Below, piece by piece: positions 1 to 8,128 of a stretch of DNA of 42,457 nt (position 1 is its first letter; every line of letters begins with the position of its first letter). Position numbers and translations under genes: made by a program. Under the pieces are notes generated by a model. The model was not told the origin of the DNA. It worked only from the letters and a program-made list of their open reading frames with translations, and ran no database searches. The DNA lies in the NCBI GenBank assembly GCA_014382695.1, contig JACNJF010000035.1, positions 1 to 42,457 on the forward strand, read 5' to 3'. The DNA is from Gammaproteobacteria bacterium (GTDB taxonomy: Bacteria; Pseudomonadota; Gammaproteobacteria; GCA-001735895).

Positions 1-41
1 GACAACAGCAGGGTAAGGAGTAAAAAGCTGATCAGTCGCAT
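1..41 (-). CDS. Partial gene: N-terminus of a probable exported lipoprotein
   Basis: Reading leftward from an ATG at 39-41 the only visible residues are MRLISFLLLTLLLS, after which the window ends. A positive residue followed by a leucine-rich core is a typical signal peptide, and the final Ser could lead into a lipobox. An AGGG-like ribosome site lies just upstream. It starts 15 bp after the stop of the TlpA-like gene, so the two are probably cotranscribed. From memory of similar neighbourhoods (TlpA-like, DUF4266 lipoprotein, DUF3570) a DUF4266 protein is a reasonable guess, but 14 residues cannot prove it. Confidence 0.5.
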   Translation of the reverse strand, partial: MRLISFLLLTLLL

Positions 42-56
42 AAAATTAACCCTGGT

Positions 57-539
57 TTATTGATTTAGAAGTTGCTGGATGGCCTGTTCCATTTTGGCCT
101 TGTCCTTTTCGCGAAAACCGATGTGCGAGGCATACAGCTTGCCGTCGCGTCCGATCAGATAACTGCTCGGCATGCCGCGCAGATTATAAGCTTTAGCGGA
201 CTCACCATCAGCATCGAAGGCGATGGTAAAGTGTGCTTCCAGTTTTTGCAGAAATTCATCCGCCAGCGCACGGTTCTTGTCCAGGTTGACTGCAACCACT
301 TCAAGTCCCTTGTCCTGATAGCGCGCCTGCATCTCGTTCATCCAGGGGAAAGACTGGCGGCATGGTATACACCAGGATGCCCAGAAGTCGAGATACACGA
401 CTTTACCCTGTAGTTTAGCAAGATCAAACTCGCCCTGCAGTGCTGGCAGTTTAATCAACGGTGCCTGCGTGACCGCAGCCAATGATAGCTGGCTAAACAA
501 AAGTGCGCCTGCCAGGCAGATAATTTTTAATAATCGCAT
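57..539 (-). CDS. TlpA/ResA-like periplasmic thioredoxin
   Basis: A 160-residue thiol-disulfide oxidoreductase of the TlpA/ResA group. Residues 1-21 form a signal peptide ending in LSLAA. The redox motif WASWCIPC places the active cysteines at 57 and 60, and the cis-proline loop appears as RGMPSSYL. It should act in the periplasm, probably keeping cysteines of a partner reduced, for example during cytochrome or metalloprotein maturation; the substrate cannot be read from the sequence. It is divergent from the response regulator and shares the upstream region full of CTTAAG boxes, so it may be a target of that regulator. A second exported gene starts 15 bp downstream. Confidence 0.9.
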   Translation of the reverse strand: MRLLKIICLAGALLFSQLSLAAVTQAPLIKLPALQGEFDLAKLQGKVVYLDFWASWCIPCRQSFPWMNEMQARYQDKGLEVVAVNLDKNRALADEFLQKLEAHFTIAFDADGESAKAYNLRGMPSSYLIGRDGKLYASHIGFREKDKAKMEQAIQQLLNQ

Positions 540-594
540 GCTAATACCCTGTTATTAGTTTTGTAGTGAATGAATGGCAGCTTATGTTAGCAGT

Positions 595-680
595 CTTAAC
601 TAAGCCTTAAGGTTGCTAAAGCTTAAGATGCCTTAAGAAAACCTTAAGTTACGGCATGAATACTCTAGCAGCGGCTTAAG
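595..680. promoter_or_regulatory. Array of six CTTAA(G/C) boxes, probable PmrA/QseB-type operators
   Basis: CTTAAC at 595 and CTTAAG at 606, 622, 632, 643 and 675 lie in the divergent region between the TlpA-like gene and the response regulator. Start-to-start distances are 11, 16, 10, 11 and 32 bp, so most copies sit one helical turn apart on the same face of the DNA. PmrA (BasR) is known to bind two CTTAA(G/T) half-sites separated by five bases. Autoregulation by the adjacent OmpR-family protein is inferred. Confidence 0.7.
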
Positions 681-753
681 GCTTGCCATCAGAGATATGG
701 GGAGGCAAGCTGTCAGCCAGCGCAGTGCTTATTTTAACCATCCGGTATCTATA

Positions 754-1410
754 GTGAAAATATTATTAGTGGAAGACGATGCATTGCTGGGGGAAGGTTT
801 ATTCACCGGTCTGCAACGTATGAAATATGCGGTCGACTGGATAAAGAATGGTGAAACTGCCCTAAGCTCCATGCAGCAGAATGAATACGATGCGGTGATA
901 CTGGATATTGGACTGCCGCGCATGAGTGGGCTGGAGGTTCTGAAGCAGGCTCGCAACCGCGGAAATGCCCTGCCGGTATTGATTCTGACCGCACTGGATG
1001 CGGTCAGCGATCGTGTCAACGGACTGGATGCGGGGGCGGATGACTATCTGGTCAAACCGTTTGAATTTACTGAGCTGTGCGCGCGCCTGCGTGCCCTGAC
1101 CCGCCGCACACGCGGGATCAGTGAGCAGAAAATCTGTTTCAAAAACATTGAAATTGATCCGGCGGCGCATAACGTTACTCTGGATGGGCAGGCAATAGAA
1201 TTATCCAGACGTGAGTTTGCGCTGCTGGAAGAGCTGGTTTCCAGTGCTGGTCGGGTGCTATCGAAAAACTATCTGGAGCAGAAACTGTACAGCTGGGGCG
1301 ATGAGATTGGCAGTAATACGATCGAGGTACATGTCCATCATCTGCGTAAAAAGTTTGGTGCTGAACTAATCAAAACCTTGCGTGGCGTCGGTTATATCGT
1401 GCCCAAATAA
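754..1410 (+). CDS. OmpR-family response regulator (QseB/PmrA-like)
   Basis: A 218-residue two-component regulator: N-terminal receiver domain (about 1-115) with the acidic pair EDD near the start, phosphoacceptor Asp51 in LDIGLPRMSG and the conserved Lys in LVKPF, then a C-terminal winged helix (about 125-215) ending in RGVGYIV. The ORF track begins at 697, but translation from the GTG at 754 gives MKILLVEDD and puts the phosphoacceptor at residue 51, as in PmrA and QseB, so I prefer GTG. No strong ribosome site decides between them. The stop overlaps the start of the kinase gene (TAATG). CTTAAG boxes directly upstream suggest autoregulation. Confidence 0.92.
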   Translation: MKILLVEDDALLGEGLFTGLQRMKYAVDWIKNGETALSSMQQNEYDAVILDIGLPRMSGLEVLKQARNRGNALPVLILTALDAVSDRVNGLDAGADDYLVKPFEFTELCARLRALTRRTRGISEQKICFKNIEIDPAAHNVTLDGQAIELSRREFALLEELVSSAGRVLSKNYLEQKLYSWGDEIGSNTIEVHVHHLRKKFGAELIKTLRGVGYIVPK

Positions 1411-2846
1411 TGCCCATGTCGATCCGTTATCATCTGATCATCCGTCTGTTTATCGCGTCATTGCTGCTGGTCGGGGCTGCCGCACTGGTTGGTTATAAGG
1501 ATCTGCAGTACGAATCACGCGAACTGTTTGATGGCCAGTTAGCGCGCTCTGCACGACTCATTCTGAGTATGCTTCAGGCCGATGTGGAGCAGAATAATTT
1601 CTCCAGTATCCAGCAGTTTCTGAACCAGAATCAGCTGGCTTCCCCGCTAACAGAGGCTGGCAGTGGCATTGAAGAGCTGGAATCCGGGCATGTTTATGAA
1701 ACCAAGCTGGGATTTCAGGTATGGGATCATCTGGGCAATCTAATCCTGAAATCTTCGAATGTACCGATTGACCCCATCAGTGAGCTCGCGAATGGCTATA
1801 GCGATCGCCATTTTATGCAGCATGACTGGCGTGTTTTCAGTCTGACCAGTCAGGATACGCGCTACCGCTGTATCGCCGCCGAACGCATCGACGTTAGAAA
1901 CGATCTGATCGGCAAGATCAGCTCTGATCTGCTGACGCTGTTTTTGCTGCTGATCCCGGTACTGTTACTGACGATGTGGATTGCGATCCGACAGGGCCTG
2001 AGTTCGCTGCAGAATCTGGCCGCGCAGATTCAGCATCTGGGAGTGGATAAGCTGGATTCCCTGTCTCAGCAAAATGCGCCCGCCGAAATTATCACCATCA
2101 CCGGTGCGTTGAACCAGTTATTACTGAAGCTAAAAAATGCCCTGGCGCGTGAAAAACGTATCACCTCGGATGCCGCGCATGAGCTAAGAACCCCGCTGGC
2201 GGCGGTTAAGCTGCATGCTGAACTGGCCCGCACAGCGCACAATGAGCGTGAGCGCAAAGAATCGATTGCACAGGTATTACTGGGCATAGACCGCACCACC
2301 CATCTGGTGGATCAGATTCTGGCACTGGCCAGGCTGGAGCCAGAAAGCTTCAGTCAGCAGCTCAGCCCGGTTAACCTGAGCCGACTGGTAATCGATGAGG
2401 TCGCGATGCTGGCACCCCTGGCCTACGCTAAAAATATCGAAATATCGGTTAACGAAGGTGCGGAGCTGAGTATCCTTGCCGAAGATACCTCGTTACGCCT
2501 GATGGTTAGAAACCTGATCAATAATGCCATCATTTACACCCAGCCGGGTGGTGAAATCGAAGTCAGTGTTTCGATCCAGGGCGGGGCTCCCTGTCTGATC
2601 GTAATGGATAACGGACCGGGTATTGCTGACACCGAAAAAGAGCGTGTGATGGAGCGATTTTATCGAGTTGAAAACCATGCAGCGCCGGGTTGTGGCATCG
2701 GTTTGTCGATTGTAATGCGGGTGGTCGAGCTACTCAATGCGCGCCTGAAAATGGAAGATTCGGATAGGCATACGAAAACGGGCTTAAAAGTGATAGTTTG
2801 TTTTAAAAATATTCAGCTAGATCAAAGGGATGCATTATTAAGTTAA
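1410..2846 (+). CDS. Sensor histidine kinase partner (QseC/PmrB-like)
   Basis: A 478-residue membrane histidine kinase. One transmembrane helix lies near residues 10-28 and another near 170-190; between them is a periplasmic sensor region resembling the 2CSK_N domain of QseC-like kinases. The dimerisation domain has the phospho-accepting His257 in SDAAHELRTP. The ATPase domain shows the N box (NLINNAI), G1 box (DNGPGI) and G2 box (GCGIGLSIV). The start ATG overlaps the regulator stop, implying translational coupling. The stimulus is unknown; family members respond to metals, cationic peptides or quorum and stress signals. Confidence 0.93.
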   Translation: MPMSIRYHLIIRLFIASLLLVGAAALVGYKDLQYESRELFDGQLARSARLILSMLQADVEQNNFSSIQQFLNQNQLASPLTEAGSGIEELESGHVYETKLGFQVWDHLGNLILKSSNVPIDPISELANGYSDRHFMQHDWRVFSLTSQDTRYRCIAAERIDVRNDLIGKISSDLLTLFLLLIPVLLLTMWIAIRQGLSSLQNLAAQIQHLGVDKLDSLSQQNAPAEIITITGALNQLLLKLKNALAREKRITSDAAHELRTPLAAVKLHAELARTAHNERERKESIAQVLLGIDRTTHLVDQILALARLEPESFSQQLSPVNLSRLVIDEVAMLAPLAYAKNIEISVNEGAELSILAEDTSLRLMVRNLINNAIIYTQPGGEIEVSVSIQGGAPCLIVMDNGPGIADTEKERVMERFYRVENHAAPGCGIGLSIVMRVVELLNARLKMEDSDRHTKTGLKVIVCFKNIQLDQRDALLS

Positions 2847-2890
2847 TTGATTAAAATAGGGTTTTACTTTGCCGTGATAATAATCAATTA
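2844..2890. repeat. Inverted repeat TAATTGATTA / TAATCAATTA
   Basis: Ten-base perfect inverted repeat, arms at 2844-2853 and 2881-2890, separated by 27 bases. It starts inside the stop codon of the kinase gene and ends 28 bases before the LysR start. It could be a weak hairpin ending the two-component transcript or an operator for the LysR protein. No T-run follows the right arm. Confidence 0.5.
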
Positions 2891-2918
2891 TAAGGACTAT
2901 TATAAAGAGTAGTTACGA

Positions 2919-3866
2919 ATGAGCATTTCGCCTCCCAGTTATAAACAGAACCGACTAAAACAGTTACGCGCTTTTTGCAAAGCGGTAGAAACCAAAAGTA
3001 TCTCCAAGGCCGGTGAAGAGCTGTTTCTGTCTCAACCCACCGTTTCACTGCAAATCCGGGCTCTCGAACGCGAGCTGTGTGTGCAGGTATTCGAGCGGCG
3101 TGGTCCGGTCATCAACCTGACCCCGGATGGCAAAATTCTGTATGAGTTGTCCAAGCCATTGATCAACGGCATCGATAACCTGTCGCAGAATTTTAACAGC
3201 CTGGCCGGCAATTCCGAATCGGGTGAGCTGCATATCACCGCAGGTCATACCGCCTGTATGTACCTGTTACCCAAGTATATCCATCGCTTTAAGGAAGAAA
3301 ATCCGGGCGTACACGTCAAGCTTTCCAACAATACCGGTAAGGATGGGCGCGTGCTACTGAAGGCGGATAACGTTGATTTCGCGGTGGGCACCGACGCTGC
3401 CGAAGGTGACAACATGATATTCGAACCGCTGTTTGAATATGATCCGGTGTTGATTACGCCAATCGATCACCCGCTGGCCGGCAAGGAAAACGTTACCCTG
3501 AAGGATATTTCGCCCTATGGACTGATACTGCCACCCCGAGAGTTATCGACCTGGCGCAAGGTCGATCGAATCTTTTCAGAACACGATGTGCCTTATCAGG
3601 TATCGATGGAAGTCGGCGGCTGGGAAGTGATCAAGAAGTATGTCGAGGAAGGCATGGGGATTTCGATCGTCAGTTGCCTGTGCCTGACCGGCAAGGAAAA
3701 TATCTATGCGATTCCGATCCCACAGTATTTCCCCACGCAGGTTTACGGAGCGGTGATTCGTAAAGGCAAATTTCTCACCCCGCAGGCACGCAGTTTTCTG
3801 GAGATCCTGTCGCACAATGATTTTGATGAAATCTGCCCGGGTAAGAAAAAATTCATTGCTCGTTGA
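2919..3866 (+). CDS. LysR-family transcriptional regulator, CysB-like
   Basis: A 315-residue LysR regulator. The winged helix-turn-helix occupies about residues 10-70 (KSISKAGEELFLSQPTVSLQIRALE), followed by the linker helix and a two-lobed ligand-binding domain (about 95-300) with the usual LPKYIHRFKEENPGVHVKL opening. It resembles the CysB/CbbR branch of the family, but the effector is not identifiable. It lies between a two-component operon and acnB, all on the same strand; the 237-bp gap before acnB suggests acnB has its own promoter, which this regulator might or might not control. Confidence 0.88.
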   Translation: MSISPPSYKQNRLKQLRAFCKAVETKSISKAGEELFLSQPTVSLQIRALERELCVQVFERRGPVINLTPDGKILYELSKPLINGIDNLSQNFNSLAGNSESGELHITAGHTACMYLLPKYIHRFKEENPGVHVKLSNNTGKDGRVLLKADNVDFAVGTDAAEGDNMIFEPLFEYDPVLITPIDHPLAGKENVTLKDISPYGLILPPRELSTWRKVDRIFSEHDVPYQVSMEVGGWEVIKKYVEEGMGISIVSCLCLTGKENIYAIPIPQYFPTQVYGAVIRKGKFLTPQARSFLEILSHNDFDEICPGKKKFIAR

Positions 3867-3995
3867 GCTTTCCAGTATTGCGAAACTCAATATAGTGCAT
3901 TAACGCTGTAAGCTTACCTGTCGGCACTAATTCCTTTAAACTACGCAACAGAACTCTTATACCAATAAAAGCCCCTGAATATTATGGGTTTATTG

Positions 3996-4059
3996 TGCAG
4001 AAGCACTATTCTGCATGAAATGAAGCTGGCCAGGCACTTTTGATAAAGTGCTATGCCAG
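3996..4059 (+). promoter_or_regulatory. Two consecutive hairpins in the acnB leader
   Basis: Hairpin 1 is TGCAGAA / TTCTGCA (3996-4002 with 4009-4015, six-base loop). Hairpin 2 pairs 4026-4040 with 4045-4059 around a TGAT loop, 12 of 15 pairs matching. Both end 44 bases before the acnB ATG, with a GAGG ribosome site in between. They may stabilise or regulate the acnB mRNA; the loops are not the CAGUGN loop of eukaryotic iron-responsive elements. Confidence 0.5.
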
Positions 4060-4103
4060 ATCTTTCAATCCGACAGCCGAACATACAATTACCGAGGTCC
4101 TCC

Positions 4104-6686
4104 ATGTTAGAAGCCTATCAACAACACGTAGCAGAACGCGCCAAACAGGGTATTCCACCACTGCCGTTAAATGCAGAACAGGTTGCTGCCCTGGTCGAAT
4201 TGCTCAAAGCGCCAGCTGCGGGCTCAGAACAGACTCTGGTCGAACTGATCACCGACCGCGTCCCACCCGGTGTGGATGAAGCGGCCTATGTCAAGGCAGG
4301 CTTTCTGGCGGCGCTTGCGCGCGGTGAAGCGAACTCTCCACTGATCAACAAGTCCAGAGCGGTAGAGCTGCTGGGTACCATGATGGGTGGTTACAATATT
4401 CAGCCACTGGTTGAATTACTGGATGATGCCGAGCTGGGCGCACTGGCGGCAGAACAGCTTAAATATACCCTGCTGATTTTTGATGCCTTCCATGACGTAA
4501 ATGAAAAAGCCGCTGGTGGAAACCCGCATGCGAAAGCCGTGATGCAATCCTGGGCGGATGCAGACTGGTTTACGCGCAAAAACAAGGTAGGCGATGCGAT
4601 TAAGCTGACCGTGTTTAAGGTGACCGGCGAAACCAATACCGATGACCTGTCACCAGCGCAGGATGCCTGGTCGCGTCCGGATATTCCGTTACACGCGCTG
4701 GCGATGCTGAAAAACCCACGCGATGGGATTCATTCGGCGAATGAACAGATTATTGAGCTAAAGAAAAAAGGTAACCCGGTAGTGTATGTCGGCGATGTGG
4801 TCGGTACCGGCTCTTCGCGTAAATCGGCCACCAACTCGGTGCTGTGGGCGACCGGCGATGATATTCCGTTTGTACCTAACAAGCGTCAGGGCGGTGTGGT
4901 GCTGGGCAGCAAGATTGCCCCGATCTTTTTTAATACGGTGGAAGATTCCGGTGCACTGCCGATCGAATGTCCGGTCGATAACCTGAACATGGGCGATGTG
5001 ATTATCCTCAAGCCTTACGAAGGCAAGATTGTTGATGAAGCCGGCAAGGTAATTTCCGAATTTAGTCTGAAAACCGATGTGATTTTTGATGAAGTACAGG
5101 CCGGTGGCCGTATTCCTCTGATCATTGGGCGCTCACTCACGGAGCGGGCTCGTGAAAATCTAGGCCTGGGTGCGAGCGATGTGTTCCGTCGTCCGGTAGA
5201 TCCGAGTGATAGTGGTAAAGGTTTTACCCTGGCACAGAAAATGGTCGGTAAGGCCTGTGGCGTGGCTGGTATCCGCCCCGGCACCTATTGTGAGCCTCGT
5301 ATGAGTACGGTCGGTTCGCAGGATACGACCGGTCCAATGACACGGGACGAACTCAAAGAGCTGGCCTGTCTGGGCTTTTCTGCGGATCTGGTGATGCAGT
5401 CATTCTGCCATACCGCAGCCTATCCGAAACCGGTCGATATCAATACCCAGCACACGCTGCCGGATTTCATCCAGACCCGTGGCGGTGTATCGTTACGCCC
5501 TGGCGACGGTATTATCCATTCCTGGCTGAATCGCATGCTACTGCCGGATCAGGTCGGTACCGGTGGTGATTCGCATACCCGTTTTCCACTCGGGATCTCC
5601 TTCCCAGCCGGCTCGGGCCTGGTTGCCTTCGGTGCGGCACTGGGTGTTATCCCGCTGGATATGCCGGAGTCGGTGCTGGTCAAGTTCAGCGGTGAAATGC
5701 AGCCCGGTATCACCCTGCGTGATCTGGTGAATGCGATTCCCTATGCTGCGCTCAAGCGTGGCCTGCTGACGATCGAAAAGAAAGGCAAAAAGAATATCTA
5801 TAACGGCCGTATCCTGGAGATTCAGGGTCTGCCGGATCTGAAGGTTGAGCAGGCCTTCGAATTATCCGACGCCTCTGCCGAGCGTTCTGCCGGTGGTTGT
5901 ACGATTGCACTGTCTGAAGCTTCGGTCGCCGAATATCTGCGCTCCAATATCGTCATGCTACGCTGGATGATCGACAACGGTTATCAGGATGTGCGCACCC
6001 TCGAAAGACGTGTACGGGCGATGGAAGAATGGCTCAAAAATCCGAGCCTGCTGCGTGCTGATGAGAATGCCGAATACGCCGAAGTGATTGAAATCAATAT
6101 GACTGAAATCACCGAGCCGCTGCTGGCCTGTCCGAACGACCCGGATGATGTGAAGCCGTTGTCAGAAGTGGCCGGTCGTAAGATCGATGAAGTCTTTATC
6201 GGCTCCTGCATGACCAATGTTGGACATTTCCGTGCTGCGGCCAAACTGCTGGAAATTTCCGGTGGTGTGATTCCGACTCGGCTGTGGGTGGCTCCGCCCA
6301 CCAAGATGGATGAGCAGCAGTTGATGGAAGAGGGTATCTACAATATCTTTGCGGCATCCGGTGCGCGCACCGAAATGCCGGGCTGTTCGCTGTGCATGGG
6401 GAATCAGGCGCGTATTGCGGCCAACTCTACCGCAGTCTCCACCTCGACCCGTAACTTTCCGAACCGTTTAGGTCAGGGCGCCGATGTGTTTCTGTCTTCT
6501 GCTGAACTGGCTGCGGTCGCGGCGATTCTGGGCAAGCTGCCAACGGTAGCGGAATACATGGAGTATGCGGGCAAGATCAACAGCATGGCACCGGAAATCT
6601 ATAAGTACCTGAACTTTGATCAACTGCCGGAATATGTGGCCTCTGCCGAACGTGGCAGAACCATGACCGTTGAAATGAGTTTCTAG
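4104..6686 (+). CDS. acnB: Aconitate hydratase B
   Basis: Bifunctional aconitase B / 2-methylisocitrate dehydratase that interconverts citrate and isocitrate in the TCA cycle. The ORF track starts at 4053, but the ATG at 4104 gives [13 protein letters not shown], matching the family N-terminus (MLEEYRKHVAERA in E. coli), and is preceded by GAGG. The product is 860 residues, close to the usual 865. The [4Fe-4S] ligands are visible as Cys702 (GSCMTN) and Cys761/Cys764 (GCSLC), with the same 59 and 3 spacing as in E. coli. It has the HEAT-like N-terminal domain followed by the swivel domain, the order specific to AcnB. With malate synthase further on it belongs to central carbon metabolism. Confidence 0.98.
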   Translation: MLEAYQQHVAERAKQGIPPLPLNAEQVAALVELLKAPAAGSEQTLVELITDRVPPGVDEAAYVKAGFLAALARGEANSPLINKSRAVELLGTMMGGYNIQPLVELLDDAELGALAAEQLKYTLLIFDAFHDVNEKAAGGNPHAKAVMQSWADADWFTRKNKVGDAIKLTVFKVTGETNTDDLSPAQDAWSRPDIPLHALAMLKNPRDGIHSANEQIIELKKKGNPVVYVGDVVGTGSSRKSATNSVLWATGDDIPFVPNKRQGGVVLGSKIAPIFFNTVEDSGALPIECPVDNLNMGDVIILKPYEGKIVDEAGKVISEFSLKTDVIFDEVQAGGRIPLIIGRSLTERARENLGLGASDVFRRPVDPSDSGKGFTLAQKMVGKACGVAGIRPGTYCEPRMSTVGSQDTTGPMTRDELKELACLGFSADLVMQSFCHTAAYPKPVDINTQHTLPDFIQTRGGVSLRPGDGIIHSWLNRMLLPDQVGTGGDSHTRFPLGISFPAGSGLVAFGAALGVIPLDMPESVLVKFSGEMQPGITLRDLVNAIPYAALKRGLLTIEKKGKKNIYNGRILEIQGLPDLKVEQAFELSDASAERSAGGCTIALSEASVAEYLRSNIVMLRWMIDNGYQDVRTLERRVRAMEEWLKNPSLLRADENAEYAEVIEINMTEITEPLLACPNDPDDVKPLSEVAGRKIDEVFIGSCMTNVGHFRAAAKLLEISGGVIPTRLWVAPPTKMDEQQLMEEGIYNIFAASGARTEMPGCSLCMGNQARIAANSTAVSTSTRNFPNRLGQGADVFLSSAELAAVAAILGKLPTVAEYMEYAGKINSMAPEIYKYLNFDQLPEYVASAERGRTMTVEMSF

Positions 6687-6698
6687 CAAACCCTCTGA

Positions 6699-6736
6699 AC
6701 CCTGAAGTCTGCAACGCTGGACTTCAGGGTTTTTTC
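6699..6736 (+). terminator. Rho-independent terminator after acnB
   Basis: Perfect 12-bp stem AACCCTGAAGTC / GACTTCAGGGTT with a ten-base loop, followed by a further four T. It lies 13 bases after the acnB stop. Confidence 0.95.
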
Positions 6737-6875
6737 ATCTGTGTTCACACACAAACACCGCGCAACAACAAACTGCCAGTGGGCTGAATAAGCCTGTCAT
6801 TTTTTTAGCAAGCAATCGACTTTTAGTCGCCGATGGTTTAGCGTTTAGCGGACTTAGTAGCTAAAAGATGAACCC

Positions 6876-7226
6876 ATGTCCCGATACAGTAAAAAACCCC
6901 TGATCTCCGATCAAACCCGAGACGATGCGATGAAAGTCGCGCGCGCCACGCAAAAGGCAGGACAAACCAAAGAGCAGACCAGACTGATTGCCCAGGGTAT
7001 TCAGAAGGGCATCGATCACTATAAAAAACAGCAAAAATCGAAAGCCCGAGAGCTCGATAAAAAGCTGAAAAATATTGCATCGAATGCCGGCGATAGCGCA
7101 ACACTGCAAGAGGGCGCAACGGATACAGTTTACAAAAGCTGCCGCCTGCCCTGGTTCCTGCTGCTATTGTCCTGGGCCGGGTTTGTCTCCTATCTGATTC
7201 TGGTTGAGCAGGGACTGTGGTCTTGA
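6876..7226 (+). CDS. DUF2956-family protein with C-terminal membrane helix
   Basis: A 116-residue protein of unknown function. The N-terminal part is charged and helical with the family signature (ATQKAGQTKEQTRLIAQGIQKGI, then a KKQQKSKARELDKK coiled-coil-like stretch). Residues about 92-112 form one transmembrane helix (PWFLLLLSWAGFVSYLILV), so the basic region should face the cytoplasm with the helix as a tail anchor. It ends overlapping the DUF486 gene, so the two are likely cotranscribed. No biochemical role is known to me. Confidence 0.8.
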   Translation: MSRYSKKPLISDQTRDDAMKVARATQKAGQTKEQTRLIAQGIQKGIDHYKKQQKSKARELDKKLKNIASNAGDSATLQEGATDTVYKSCRLPWFLLLLSWAGFVSYLILVEQGLWS

Positions 7227-7582
7227 ACCTGCCCATTCACCCGGTGCTGGTTTCTATTTTTCTGCTGCTGTGCAGTAACGTGTTTATGACCTTTGCCTGG
7301 TATGCGCATCTGAAAGAGCTGAATCATAAGCCCTGGATCATCGCCGCGTTGGTCAGCTGGGGTATTGCCTTATTCGAATACCTGTTTCAGGTGCCGGCAA
7401 ACCGGATTGGTTATAGCGTACTATCGGTTGGTCAGCTGAAGATTATTCAGGAAGTGATTACCCTTTCGGTGTTTGTTCCGTTTTCGGTGATGTATCTGAA
7501 GGAACCGCTGAAGCTGGATTATCTATGGGCAGGGCTATGCCTGGTTGGCGCGGTCTATTTCATGTTCCGAAGCAAGTTTTAG
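7217..7582 (+). CDS. DUF486 small multidrug-transporter-like membrane protein
   Basis: A 121-residue integral membrane protein with four predicted transmembrane helices, resembling DUF486 (DMT superfamily). Typical segments are NVFMTFAWYAHLK and the C-terminal LWAGLCLVGAVYFMFRSKF. It starts with GTG at 7217 inside the last codons of the DUF2956 gene, or with TTG at 7223. Substrate and direction of transport are unknown. The tight overlap with the upstream gene implies coupled translation. Confidence 0.82.
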   Translation: MVLNLPIHPVLVSIFLLLCSNVFMTFAWYAHLKELNHKPWIIAALVSWGIALFEYLFQVPANRIGYSVLSVGQLKIIQEVITLSVFVPFSVMYLKEPLKLDYLWAGLCLVGAVYFMFRSKF

Positions 7583-7616
7583 GAGCCTGCCGGAATCAAC
7601 TCAGGAGAAAGTTTTA

Positions 7617-8063
7617 ATGACTATTGTACGTGTCTTACTGCTGTGGATATTGATTGCAGTTTCAGCCGTTAATGCTGAAAAACTGATTATCGGGCCGACT
7701 GCACTGGTGGTGATACAGGAAGCCAGTATCAGTTTTAATGCACGGGTCGATACCGGAGCTGGAACGACTTCTATTCATGCCAAAAATATCCAGATTGCAA
7801 ATGGTATGGTGGACTATACCATCATCAATCAGTCCGGCAGTGAAGCGCGCCTGAGCTCAAGGGTCGTGCGTGAAGGGGTGGTTAAAAACGCCGAAGTGCG
7901 TGAGACAAGAGTCTTTGTTTATCTGAATATTCAGCATCAGGGCCAGACTCGGCAAACACTGGTGAACCTGAATGATCGTAGCAAATCCAGCTATAAACTG
8001 TTGCTCGGTAGAAACTGGCTGACAGGCAGCTATCTGGTGGATGTCGATAAGGTGGCACAGTAG
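7617..8063 (+). CDS. Secreted retropepsin-like protein (Zn_protease/RimB family)
   Basis: A 148-residue exported protein of the family long annotated as ATP-dependent zinc protease (PF05618), now seen as retropepsin-like aspartic proteases. I start it at the ATG at 7617, preceded by CAGGAGAAA, rather than at 7545 as in the track; this gives a clean signal peptide ending VNAEK. The motif VDTGAGTTSIHA carries the single catalytic Asp expected for a dimeric retropepsin, and the family C-terminus is present (LLLGRNWLTGSYLVDV). In RimB the relative trims polyglutamate tails on S6, but this copy is exported and has no ATP-grasp ligase beside it, so its substrate must differ. Last gene before a bidirectional terminator. 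Confidence 0.8.
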   Translation: MTIVRVLLLWILIAVSAVNAEKLIIGPTALVVIQEASISFNARVDTGAGTTSIHAKNIQIANGMVDYTIINQSGSEARLSSRVVREGVVKNAEVRETRVFVYLNIQHQGQTRQTLVNLNDRSKSSYKLLLGRNWLTGSYLVDVDKVAQ

Positions 8064-8076
8064 TAAAACGACACTG

Positions 8077-8107
8077 AAAAAAAGCCTGCACTTCGGCAGG
8101 CTTTTTT
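8077..8107. terminator. Bidirectional terminator
   Basis: A-run, GCCTGC / GCAGGC stem around ACTTCG, then T-run. The A-run on one side and T-run on the other let it end both the rightward retropepsin transcript and the leftward FadL transcript. Confidence 0.9.
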
Positions 8108-8128
8108 ATCGGCTTCTGTCAGGCAGGG

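Noticed and set aside
697-753. N-terminal extension of the response regulator from ATG 697
   Set aside because: The extra 19 residues match no receiver domain; GTG 754 puts the phosphoacceptor at the canonical position 51.
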